A stretch of DNA of 64,000 nucleotides. Source: Allodiplogaster sudhausi. Lineage: Eukaryota; Nematoda; Chromadorea; Rhabditida; Diplogasteridae. The stretch spans positions 6,925,001-6,989,000 of the forward strand of contig CALZFC010000005.1 in NCBI GenBank assembly GCA_945643635.1, read 5' to 3'. The position numbers and the translations under genes are program-made. Each line of letters starts with the position of its first letter. The first letter of the stretch is position 1. Below the pieces are notes generated by a model that saw only the letters and a list, made by a program, of their open reading frames with translations, searched no databases and was not told the DNA's origin. Positions 1 to 10,026 of the stretch are shown one piece after another.

Positions 1-347
1 TTTCCCCCTTTTCCTCTCCGATCCTGCAAAGTACTCTCTATTCTATACTCTAACTCTTTTCTCTCTCATCCTCTACCTAACTATGCTTCTCTCTTATATC
101 CTCTTTCATATTTTTATTTATATCCTCTCTACTAATGCCTGAAACTCTAAGAAATGATGACGTCATTCAAAACACCATCAGATTGCTATTCTGGAAACAA
201 GGAAAGAGACAACGAAGTCTACGTAGAGGCATATGCTATAGGCAGAGAGACAGAGAAAGATAGAGACAGAGGAAGAGAGAGACAGAGAAAGAGAGAGACA
301 GAGAAAGATAGAGAAAGAGAAAGAGAGAGACAGAGGAAGGGAGAGAC

Positions 348-390
<43 letters not shown>

Positions 391-1839
391 AGTTTGGGAA
401 GAGTGTCTCAAAGTTTTGTGATATCAAGATTTGAACATAATATGATTGTATTTTGAACCCACCACCGAGGGAGTAAATCAGAATACCGCTGATTTAGTGA
501 GAAAGACTATCGAATTGAGCAGGAGGGAACGAGAGAAAGAAGATAAATAGACGAAAAGGAAGGATTGAAGGAAATGGCAAACTGACTCAGTTACGAAAAG
601 GGAAACTTCACTTTTCTTTCTTTTCAATTGCGTAGATGTAGAATTGCTGAGACAGAGAAAGCGTTGATTCGAAAGAGAAGAATTGCAGAATCATCGGGGA
701 TTCTTGGACAAATGAAATAGAAGGCTGCCGGGAGATGAGCGGATCAAGTCGAACTCTGCTTACCATTACTACATATGTAGTTCTATAGAGGTAAATAGTT
801 TTCAATTCTTCACTTCTTCTGAAAAGAATGCGAAAGAGAAAAGTTGAATAGTAGCAGATGCACACGTATCTACTGTGAATGGCGGGCAGAATTTAAGGGG
901 AAAAAAGAGAAGTACTCCATGACTACACGCACTTAAACTTGGCCCCACGGGGAAGGTTGCTGCCATTGCATCATTGGAGGGGGAGGGCGAAGAAGGGACA
1001 AGCGAAATGAGAAGCTGCCAAGGAAGAGAGGACATCTAAGACCCCCCCCCCCACCCTCCTTGGTTTCATTGTCGTGTCCCAAGGAGTCATACAACATCTA
1101 CAAACATGCCAGTGCTCGTATTGACACATCAACAGAGAAACGAGGTTCGCTCCCTGTCTCTCTCACCTTAACACACTCTCTCGTCCTCTCTGATAGCATC
1201 GTTTTGTTGAAAACTCAATCAGACAGCCCGGCACGCGCAAGGCTCGCTCATTGTCCGCAACTCACGGCAAGCACCCCTCCAAGGAGTTACCGTAGTCCAG
1301 CCGGCATTGCAATATCCGCCAACCCATTCCATTTCCACTCACCTCTGCCCGTCACACGCACCCCGGCTCATGTCTTGTGCCTTCCAGATGATATCAAGAA
1401 ATACAGCTTAAAGTCGATTATCTGGCATGCACTAACACCAAGAATAACAAATTGCCTCTTCATCACTCGTAAATATTCTCAGCGAAGAGTTGATATTTAA
1501 GTTTTCCAACGACAACAAATAACAACCACAAAGAAGATAAATTTAGGTAGTGCAACAGGAGGAAAAAAACAGCGCAGCAAGTATAAAAAACCTAGGCCCA
1601 GAAAAGAAAGTTCGCCGCTTCGCGCGAGGGAAACGAAGGTCGTTTACTCCTTGCAGAAAGGCAGCATTCAGAGGAGGGCGAGGGACACGGGAGAGGGATG
1701 ACGATGTGGCCATCTTCGGAGAGGGGAGGGGGGGGGGAGAAAGAGAGAGAGACTAGAAGAGAAGCGGGATCCAAGTAGAAGGAGAGAGAGTAACAGCCGA
1801 AGCTGCAACTCCCTCGAGAAAGAGAGAGATGCAAAGGAA
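1..1839. other. Intergenic, repeat-rich, no gene seen
   Basis: This left edge lies downstream of the eIF3B stop codon. It contains a GA-rich tract at about 240-386 and a run of C at about 1042-1052. Open frames here are either repeat translations or an isolated 146-codon plus-strand frame at 1060-1500 with no recognisable domain and no partner exons. A clear polyadenylation signal for eIF3B could not be picked out. Confidence 0.6.
240..386. repeat. (GA)n-rich microsatellite
   Basis: Imperfect GA dinucleotide tract with interspersed GACA and GAAA units, ending in a pure GA run at about 358-382. It gives long arginine/glutamate-type open frames on the plus strand and serine/leucine frames on the minus strand, none of which should be read as proteins. 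Confidence 0.9.
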
Positions 1840-4800
1840 TCACTCCTCTGCGTTGTCCTCTTCAGTTCCACTGGTGGTGCGAGTCTTCTGTGTAGAAAGG
1901 GCAATGGTGATCTTCTCCTCCACGAGGTCTTCTTCCTTCACTTCTCGGTTGTCCGTGTCCATTCCTCTCAGTTCGATTCTAGTCGCCTTCTCCTGTCGGA
2001 TGCTCTCTAGATTCCTCTTGCGGACTGCCTCGAAGGCTGCCATGATCTTCCTTCTCTTGTCGATCACTTCCTGCGACGCTTTCACCTTCTCTTCATTGTC
2101 TTCACGATCAAACTTAGCCGACGTCGTCTTCAGGTTTTTTCTGATCTCCTGAAAGGATTAAAATGATCGATATGAACAGGCAAAGTGATGATAAGCGGAA
2201 GAATAGAATGGCTGCACACCTTCATCTTCTGCTCAGACAGCTTGACAGGCGGTCTCGGTCTCCACTTGAACTGCAGCATCCTGTCGAGCCCCTTGCGCAC
2301 CAATTCCCGACCCTTTAAAGAATTTGCGTTCTTTTTCCTCTCGCATTCCTACCTCGCTCCCCCTTCCTACCCCCTTATCACTCACACACAGTCACTCTCA
2401 CTCTTCTCTCCCCCCCCCTCTTCAAAACCTGGAAAGTGTAGATGCGGAATCCGTTGTCAGCTCCAAGACGACCGCTTTGCGTTGAAACAGTCACGAAGAA
2501 ACGACCAGTCGGATCCCAGTAACCCTAGACAAAACGTAGCACATTGTTCTTGTTTAGAACAAAAAGTGTTACTCAAGGGTGGAATTCCGGACTCAATAAA
2601 TTGTAGTTACAAGCGTTACGAGAGCTGCCCCCTTGACCAATCCAGACCAGTACCGTGCCAGCCCCTAACCTTGTTGCACCCAGGATGCTCGGCGACATTG
2701 GTTCTCTTGGCCTCTTGTCCATTGGAATCGATGAAGATGACATTGCCTCCGGTGGACATCGCGGCCAGAACTGCCAACCAGCCTCCCGCCGGTGCCCATT
2801 CCACTCTTAAGAGTAAACTAATCACTCTTCACTATTAATCATCCACCAACTACTCAACGATACACACTGTATAACCATATAATAAAGAAACTCGAACCGG
2901 TTGAGCTGAACACCGGGATCCAGCTTGGAGATGAGAACGGGGGTGTGCTTGCCAGCTTCAATTCGGTAGACCAATGGATAAGTCTTGCTGCTTGTTCCAG
3001 AGAGGATGCAGAACTTGTCACCTGTATATCGGCATATTTAGAGTAATCATACAGCAAGCAACCGCTGTGATCAACGAAAGGCACTTTAGAAAGGAAAAAA
3101 AACACTAGAGTCGAACAAAATATGACCAAAAAACCTTTAAACTAACTCACCGAAGGGCTCAAAGCCAAAATTGACGAAAGGCTCCTTGAGAGGAGTGTTC
3201 ATAAGCGAGACATCCTTCTCTGACATATCGAAGATGTCGATGTGCGAGTTCGTTGCACCCTACAAGAACAGTCTATTTTTCCTCCCCTTTATAATTTAAG
3301 TAAATAGAAAACGAAAGAAGATTAAAGAAAGTTATTTCCGTCTTTATGAAATTAAAAATAATCTTCAAAACATAAAGCAAATGAGTAAGTGAAAAAGAGA
3401 GAAACGCACGATGTATTTCACTTCGCCGTTATCCTTGATTACTTTCTTGTTGTATCTAAAAAAAATTTGAAGTACCGTGAGAGCAGCAGTGCCTAACGAG
3501 ATTAAAAATGCCCTCTATGATTTCCTCCTTGCCCCCAAAAAAAAAAGAAAAAAGCCATTTGCCTGAGAGTGTGCACGGCCATGCGAAGTCCACTTTTCTG
3601 CCAGAAGATTGCAGCCTCTGCCACGTTGTAGATCCTCATCGTTCTCACTTTCTGTGTGCTTGGAATCGCCAGCAGACCAATCTCAGCAGGCACATCTCCT
3701 TCTCCCTAAACAACAACAACGTTTTGGCGTCCCTTGCCATCCGGCCCTGTGGCCTAATGGATAAGGCGTCGGTTTCCGGAGCCGAAGATTGCAGGTTCGA
3801 GTCCTGCCAGGGTCGATAGCGTTTTGTACTCGAAAGACTCGATGTTTTCTTGAATCATGACCAGTTCTGCTGGAATAGGTCTGACCCACGACAGTTTTAA
3901 CCCCCGGGCAGAAGGCCCGGAAAATGGAGTATTTCATTTTGTAATAAAGGGTTGGTCGTTTGATCGTTTGCCCGGCACAAGTCCTGAGGCAGGCACTATT
4001 CAGCACTGATCATGACTATATTATTCAATTATTTACTATTACCAAAAAAGAGAACTGTCATGGATCGCTTTCGGGCGATGAACATCTAACCATCAAATCA
4101 TCTTTTTGATATGTAACCAGGGAATACAAGGGTTGCCGGATGATTTTTCAGAACAGGGTGGGGTAGGTGAAAAATGGTGTCGTAAAACAGGATGGGATAG
4201 TAAAAGAAATCCCTTTTTTGTTTTGTTTTGTATGAAGCAACCGAATATGTATAAGAAAAAATTCTCCAAAAAACAAACTGGTTGATTCACAGGCTACCAA
4301 AACAGGGTGGGGGTGTCCGGCAACCCTTTTATTCCCTGTACGAAACGGCAAAAACAAGAAACAAAGCACTGCAAATAGCCAACTACAACCATGAACAAAC
4401 AGAGGGAAAGATACCTCGGAGTAGAAAGCGACCAAGTTCTTGGCGGGGCTCCAGCTGAAACTCTTCAAGTTCTCAATGACAATGGAGCAGCGGTTCAGCA
4501 GCTGGAGAGTCTCCGTCTCGTACACCGAGATGCCGTTGATCTGAAGGAGATGTTAAGCAGTTGTTCGCTCTCTCTCCCTCTCTTTTCTCTCTATTCTCTA
4601 TGTTCCTACCTTCTTCTCTTTTTCCAGCTTGTCCTTCTCAGGGGCTTCAGGCACGCGAAGTATTTCTCATCAGCAGACCATCTGAAAGTAAATAACTGCG
4701 CTAACCGGTTGCACTTCTTTGGGAATATAATGGAGAAAGAACGGACTTGAAGAATGGCCAGAAGGGAATGACAACTCGGTTGGTGAGGGCGTAGAGGGAG

Positions 4801-6706
4801 AAGCCCTTGAGTAGCTCTCCCGTCGTGACGTCATAGAGGCGGAGGCAGTCGTCGTCTCCTCCCCAGCGGTCTCCCGCCGGTGCATATGTCACCAGATAGC
4901 TGCAGCATTCTATTCATTCTTGCATTGCATTCCACCACTGATTCTCCGGCAATTCTATCGGTAATATATATATAAAGGAATCTGGATAAATAAGATGTAA
5001 AATAAGATGGAGAAATAGTTGGTGTTGGACCTTTCGTTGGGAGAGAAGTCGATGTACTGAACGTTGTCGTGCGCGAATCGCTGGTATCGCTGAAACTGCT
5101 GGCCGCCCCACAGCAGAACGCCCTGAAACATGCTCCGTTAAGGGGGAAGATTTCACTCCAGTCCACTGTGCTCATACCTGAAAAACAGAGTGGAATAGGG
5201 GACTTTGGGCCCGAAAAGCAAGGTGGGGAGAGTAGAAACAGAATTTGTACGTCAAAATATTGGTAGGATGTGGATCTGGGAAGGCTCAAAATCGGGATGG
5301 GAACGTAAAATAGGCGGTATCTTTTAACCCTCTCAAAGACGCAAAATCAAACCTTGGCGTGGATAGTTGCGATGAAAGAACCGTTCGGTGACCACTTGAA
5401 AACTGTGTCCGTCCAGTTCTAAAAAGTTTATATATGCCCACAACATCATTCGTGTATAGAAATGACTGAAAAGGAACCGGTCTCTCCGAGTTCTCATTGA
5501 CAACTTCAGGCTCCTGTCCTTTGATGTACCACTGGACGGCAACAGTCTGGTAGCCGCCCTTTTCGTATTGAACAGCAAATTGGTCGCGACAGCGATTATG
5601 TTGTAGCCACCACCATAAGTCTCCCTGAAAAGAACACTTTCAACTCATTTCAGAGGAAAATGTCATCAACATAATCAAGAAACATCCAAAGTGTCTAATT
5701 TCGAAAATATAATTTTAGGGAAATGGGTATAAATAGAAACCATAACAGATACTCAGAACAATGAGAGCGTGCTTCCGAAGAATACAATCTAAAGAAAGGA
5801 CTGACAACGTCGTTGAATTGGGCCGGCTCAGGCGGCTTCCAACCCTCATCGGGCTTCTCGATATTCAGCGTGTCCGAATAGAGAATCGCCTTAAAGAAAC
5901 ATACCCGGATTTATAAGAAGAGGGGAAACAGCAGGCGATAACAACAAGTGAAAAGCTCAACCTTTCCTAGCAATCGCAAGAGAGTGACAATACTGAAAGA
6001 TTGCAAGACCTGGAAGGTGTGATTCTTGTCGAGTTTGTAGCCATCCAGCACAGACTTCGCATACTCCGCAATTTCTTTGCTGTCCCACTCGATAAAACAC
6101 ACTCCCTGAAAGTACGAAAGTGAGACGAGAAAGATATATTATAGCATTTAGAAACAAGACAATCACAGAAAGTCATGAAAGCAAAATTGAATAATTTGAC
6201 AGACCTTCGACCCTCCTGCCGCATCCACGGGAACATGATGCCGGTTGTTGGAATTGATGTTGTCCAAGACCTTCTTGAGAACGTTGCTCAGCTTACCAAC
6301 TCTTTCTTGACCAACAGCTGGGATTCCAAACACAATAACACAACAGTCTTCGTACTCGTCAATAGATGGCTTCCGCTTCAGAACATCTCCGACCAATTCT
6401 ACAAAAGCGTTGTTTACAAAGCAACTGAACAAGACAAGCTAGTGGAAAAGTAATTTGGGAACGAAATACACGAACAGCCACCCGAGCAAAGCGGCATGAT
6501 AGTTTAATTTTTGATTACTTCTCCTTTTCGAACTTGAAATTAACAATGGAAAGAGTTAGTGCAGTAACCAGCGAGATCCAGAACATAACCAAGCTAAAAT
6601 AACGCTGACTGAACACACCTTCTTCGGGGATATCATCAACGAAGCCTTCGGGATCGTCGAAATTTACCTCTTCTTCATTCTCTTTGTTAATGTCTGCTTC
6701 AACCAT
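1840..6706 (-). CDS. eif3b: Eukaryotic translation initiation factor 3 subunit B
   Basis: eIF3B is the scaffold subunit of eIF3, which binds the 40S ribosome and recruits mRNA. The start is the ATG at 6704-6706 opening an acidic N-terminus ([16 protein letters not shown]), as in the family. Exon 1 (6706-6619) joins in phase to exon 2 (6398-6205), exon 3 (6105-6010) and exon 4 (5889-5819). These encode the RRM, with the RNP-like [12 protein letters not shown] and [11 protein letters not shown]. The linker [15 protein letters not shown] follows at about 5620, then the beta-propeller with [35 protein letters not shown] and FKWRPRPP. The C-terminal helical part ([19 protein letters not shown], about 2090-1990) ends in [10 protein letters not shown] and an acidic tail; TGA at 1840-1842. 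Length and order match the family. The intron at about 4412-3707 is unusually long and carries a tRNA and two mobile elements. Confidence 0.95.
3743..3815 (+). tRNA. tRNA-Arg (anticodon CCG)
   Basis: A 73-nt cloverleaf. The acceptor stem GGCCCTG pairs with CAGGGTC (one G-T pair), followed by discriminator G. The D arm is GCCTAATGGATAAGGC. The anticodon stem TCGGT/GCCGA encloses loop TTCCGGA, giving anticodon CCG. The T arm is GCAGG-TTCGAGT-CCTGC. The internal A box (TGGCCTAATGG) and B box (GGTTCGAGTCC) fit RNA polymerase III promoters. It has no intron. It lies inside an intron of eIF3B on the opposite strand, 46 bp before a hAT-like miniature element. Confidence 0.96.
3862..4008. mobile_element. 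hAT-like miniature inverted-repeat element (147 bp)
   Basis: The element is flanked by a perfect 8-bp target-site duplication, ATCATGAC, at 3854-3861 and 4009-4016. Its left end reads CAGTTCTG and its right end CAGCACTG, so the inverted ends are CAGTTCTG / CAGTGCTG, and the similarity continues inward with small gaps (GGAATAGGTCTG against AATAGTGCCTG). An 8-bp duplication with CAG-type ends is characteristic of hAT transposons. It has no coding capacity, so it would depend on a transposase elsewhere. Its right end resembles that of the element at 59273-59468, suggesting one family. Confidence 0.8.
4118..4338. mobile_element. hAT-like miniature inverted-repeat element (221 bp)
   Basis: Inverted ends of 23 bp at 4118-4140 and 4316-4338, both carrying CAGGGAATA-AAGGGTTGCC with one mismatch near the middle. 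Flanking octamers TATGTAAC (4110-4117) and TACGAAAC (4339-4346) agree at 6 of 8 positions, consistent with an older hAT insertion. The interior is AT-rich and non-coding and holds repeated AACAGGGTGG motifs. It sits in the same eIF3B intron as the tRNA and the 147-bp element. Confidence 0.72.
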
Positions 6707-7539
6707 ATTTGAAGTCAGAACACGAAAGAAAAGGGCCTATCCTGAGCACTGCTGGGTAAACCTAAAGTATTGGCATTACACATTTCATTACTCGACAATT
6801 AGAAATCGATTCAAGATACCACAACTCGGCAAAACAATGAAAAATATGAAAAATAGTTAAAGAACCAAACTGCCCCCTTGGCACAAAGATATGAGAAATG
6901 TAACTGCAGCTCCACTAACCAGAGGAAAACTCTTGGGCCGAAAGCTTGCGAACCCGCCAATTCAAATTTTCATTCCGAGCAACAATGAAAGAGGCACAAT
7001 TGTGGGGCACAATTCTATATTTATTAATAATACTAATTGTACAAATAGGTACATAAGCCGTATTCAGTAGTTCTAGTTTAAATAGTGGTTAGCAAATGTT
7101 CGGGATTTCTTGCGAAATTGCCTTTGCGAATTTTCACTAAAGGGACTCAGGCTATTTCGATTCATTTGATCGACCTGAAGGAATGATTTCTCTGCATATT
7201 TCTCTTCTTGAGCTTCTTTTCAATCTGCTTTGCCATTCCTTTACCGTCCCATTTTCGCGAAAATTTTCGTTGGTCAGCGGATATAGTAATTACATAGATA
7301 ATTTGTGGATATAGTAATTACATACATTTGCGATAGTTGATTTATCAAAATGAGAGAAATAGTACTTTAACTCTCTCTCTCTCTTATAATGAGATAGCGA
7401 AAGTATTCTTTACCCGTACGATAAGCATGATGTATAGCATCCGTGAAAGAAATTCATCATTAAAATGTCATTTAGAACACGAATGAATTCTGGCTTTGGA
7501 GGATATATTTTAACAGGATACGTCGATGGTTCTGCTATC
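6707..7539. other. Intergenic between eIF3B and the three-finger gene
   Basis: AT-rich spacer upstream of the eIF3B ATG and downstream of the stop codon of the next minus-strand gene, so it should hold the eIF3B promoter. There is a short direct repeat of GATATAGTAATTACATA at about 7280 and 7310 and a short TC tract near 7371-7385. No gene is seen. Confidence 0.6.
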
Positions 7540-8194
7540 CTATGCACAGATATTTATTAGTAATACTAATAGCACGATGTTCAAGAAAGGGTTCAGAGAA
7601 AGATGCAAGGCCGAGCTTTGATGGCGGTACTGCAGAGAAAACCCACCGATCACCTCCGCATACCTGTGAAAAAGAGAAAGTTCAATTATTAGATGATAGT
7701 GATGTGTATATTTGTTAGAATACCTTGGATCGATTTGGCTGATAATGTTGTCAAAGTTAACGATGCCCGTGAAGAGACCCTCGGCATAGACCGAATACGG
7801 AAGATGAGAGTGGATGGTGTTGCACTTGTCACGACTGCAAGCAATCAGATATTCTGCCAAATATCATTTCATTGTCTACCAAGCTTCATGTACTTTCCGC
7901 CTCTTGTCTGAACGATCTATTGCATCTTAAGAAGAAAAATAGCCTGTGCGGTTCCCTGACCAACCGATTACAAATGCATGTAGTTTGGTTGAATGAGTCC
8001 TCGCAGAGAAGAGAAGCTCCCACTCGGCGGACTCGCAAGTCACTTCCACGACGGGCGAATTCCAGATCACTACAGCGAGAGGTTACGGTAGAGAAAACGA
8101 TGGGGCGAGAAAGAGGAGAGAAAACAAGAGAGAGAGAGAGAGAGAGCGAGAGCAAGAGAGAGAGAGAGAAAGAAAGAGAGAGAGAGCAAGAGAG

Positions 8195-8225
<31 letters not shown>

Positions 8226-8855
8226 GAGAGAGCGAGAGAAAGGGATAGAGAGGAGAAAAACAGAGAGACTGAGAGATAAAACAGGCCTTATCTGCCAACG
8301 AGTGAGGGAGACGCAGCCTGACATGTACTGGTAGATCGGACAGTGTTTGCATTGACCTCAACGTCATTTATGGTAATAAGAGGAGAGAACTAGAGGGGGG
8401 GGGGGAGAAAGAGGGAAAGAATGAGAGGAGAGAGAGAGAGAGAAAGAGAAGTTCAGTACGCATGAAGCATGCATTGCCGGTGCAGATGCGTGGGGAGGTG
8501 GTGCATTTGGGGGCAGGGGAGAAGCCCGAGGCAGCCGGCCACAGCTGCACGCACTCCACGCACTCAACCTCAAATATTCCATCGATCTCTTTCTCACTTT
8601 CTCTCATTGTTCCTATCTCTCTTCTCTCTTCTTATTATTATCAATAGTTTTAACCTCCGAAATAGTGTCGTCGAGCTCGAACGATGCCTCTACAACTTGA
8701 AATAGCGAGAGAATTAGGAGAGCGGAGAGAGGCAGAGTGGAACAACGAAAGAGCGTGGTAAGAGGGAGAGCGGGGAGAAAGAGACACTCGCCGCTCTCCC
8801 CACTTCCCCTGCTCCTCTCCTTGCTTGCTATTGTATCGGATCCTTCAAATAACAA
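7540..8855 (-). CDS. GPI-type Ly6/three-finger domain protein
   Basis: Six exons join in consistent phase: 8855-8655, 8568-8460, 8356-8300, 8069-7961, 7834-7724 and 7663-7540 (236 codons plus stop). A hydrophobic stretch LPLSALLILSLFQVVEA looks like a signal peptide. The mature part carries the cysteine pattern of a three-finger fold: ECVECVQLW, ICTGNACFM, QCKHCPIYQYMSGC, TCESAEWE and finally GCRDKCN, the usual C-x(3-4)-CN ending. The C-terminus (NPFLNIVLLVLLINICA) is hydrophobic with no charged tail, as in GPI-anchored proteins. Such proteins act at the cell surface, often on channels or receptors; the partner here is unknown. The start is uncertain: the only in-frame ATG (8853-8855) lies far upstream of the signal segment, so a separate first exon is possible. 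Confidence 0.62.
8123..8273. repeat. (GA)n microsatellite in an intron of the three-finger gene
   Basis: About 150 bp of GA and GAAA units on the plus strand, so TC on the sense strand of the gene. It fills most of the intron between exons 3 and 4 and runs toward the exon 4 acceptor. Confidence 0.9.
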
Positions 8856-9986
8856 ACAGTAAATATGACGATTGCCTTTGCAAGCTGCTTAAGAGAATAG
8901 CGACACTTTAGAATCGATAAAGGTATTTCATCTCCAAATGTAAATCATCTACAATTTCGGTTCGCTATTTATACAGGTTAGTTCAAAATAGAATTCTCTC
9001 TGTTTCTTCAGCCCTTGAGCACCTCCTCATTTCCATTTCATTTCTCTTCTTTTCCGTTATATCATCAATCAGGAAATTTTGCCATACACTTTAAAAACTT
9101 AAAAATTAGTTAGTCCGATTTGCCGTAGCTAAAACTTAATCATTCCCTATCAATAGCTCGGCGTTACACCTTTAATCAATTTTTAAACCTATTTTTAATA
9201 ACCAAACACTTTTGAGCGAAGATGAAATAATAGGCCGAACGAGAAAATTGTGAAATATGTCAAAGAGAGAGGGGAAATGGCTAAAAGAGAAGGAAATGTG
9301 GTTGGAATTGTAAAGTTACCCCAGGGGGAAAGGGGCGAAGCTTCGTTATCTGGACGGATTCCTAGATGAATGGGCCGAGATTCGATGGGTGGGGAGGGGA
9401 GATTTATCAGCTGCACCAGCCAATGCATTGTAGTGAAGAAGAGAATGAATGGGAGTGCCAGACGAGGATGTCATCTGGATCAACAAGGGACATGGGAAGA
9501 GAAGGAAATCATCATTTCCAAGTCACGGAGGAAACCCCAACTAAAAAGACTCACGAGCTAAAAGTTTTGCGATTTTGGAGGTGAAAAAATCCAGGGAAAA
9601 AAGTAGTATAAGAGAGGGATAGAGGAGAATGAGAGAGCGGGAAGCGTATTGCCGGCGGGCGTTCTTCGCGCATTCCGGAATATGCAGCCGTAAATAATAG
9701 CCTCCCGAAGACAATACAGCGAGAATAATACGTGGAGAGAGGCAGAGAGAAACTTAGAGAGAGAGGAAAAGAGGGAGAGTGGACGAGAGTGAGAGAGGGA
9801 GAGAGAGGCCGAGAGTGAGCAAGGGTGAGCAAGAGTGTGAGAAAGAGGGTGAGTGACAGTGCAGGCAAGGAAAGGAGAAGTGATGAAAACAGAACCAGGG
9901 CTGGAAGTGAATTTTCAATATGCATTGATACTTCCAGGACAAAGCATGCGAATGAAGGGAAGAAGGTGAGATTATTTGGGCAGAGA

Positions 9987-10026
<40 letters not shown>

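Noticed and set aside
154..427. Arg/Glu-rich and Ser/Leu-rich open frames over GA repeats
   Set aside because: They are translations of a dinucleotide repeat in different frames; the same pattern recurs throughout the window and has no coding support.
1060..1500. 146-codon plus-strand open frame
   Set aside because: No domain, no neighbouring phase-compatible exon, and low-complexity flanks; length alone is not enough in this GC/TC-rich stretch.
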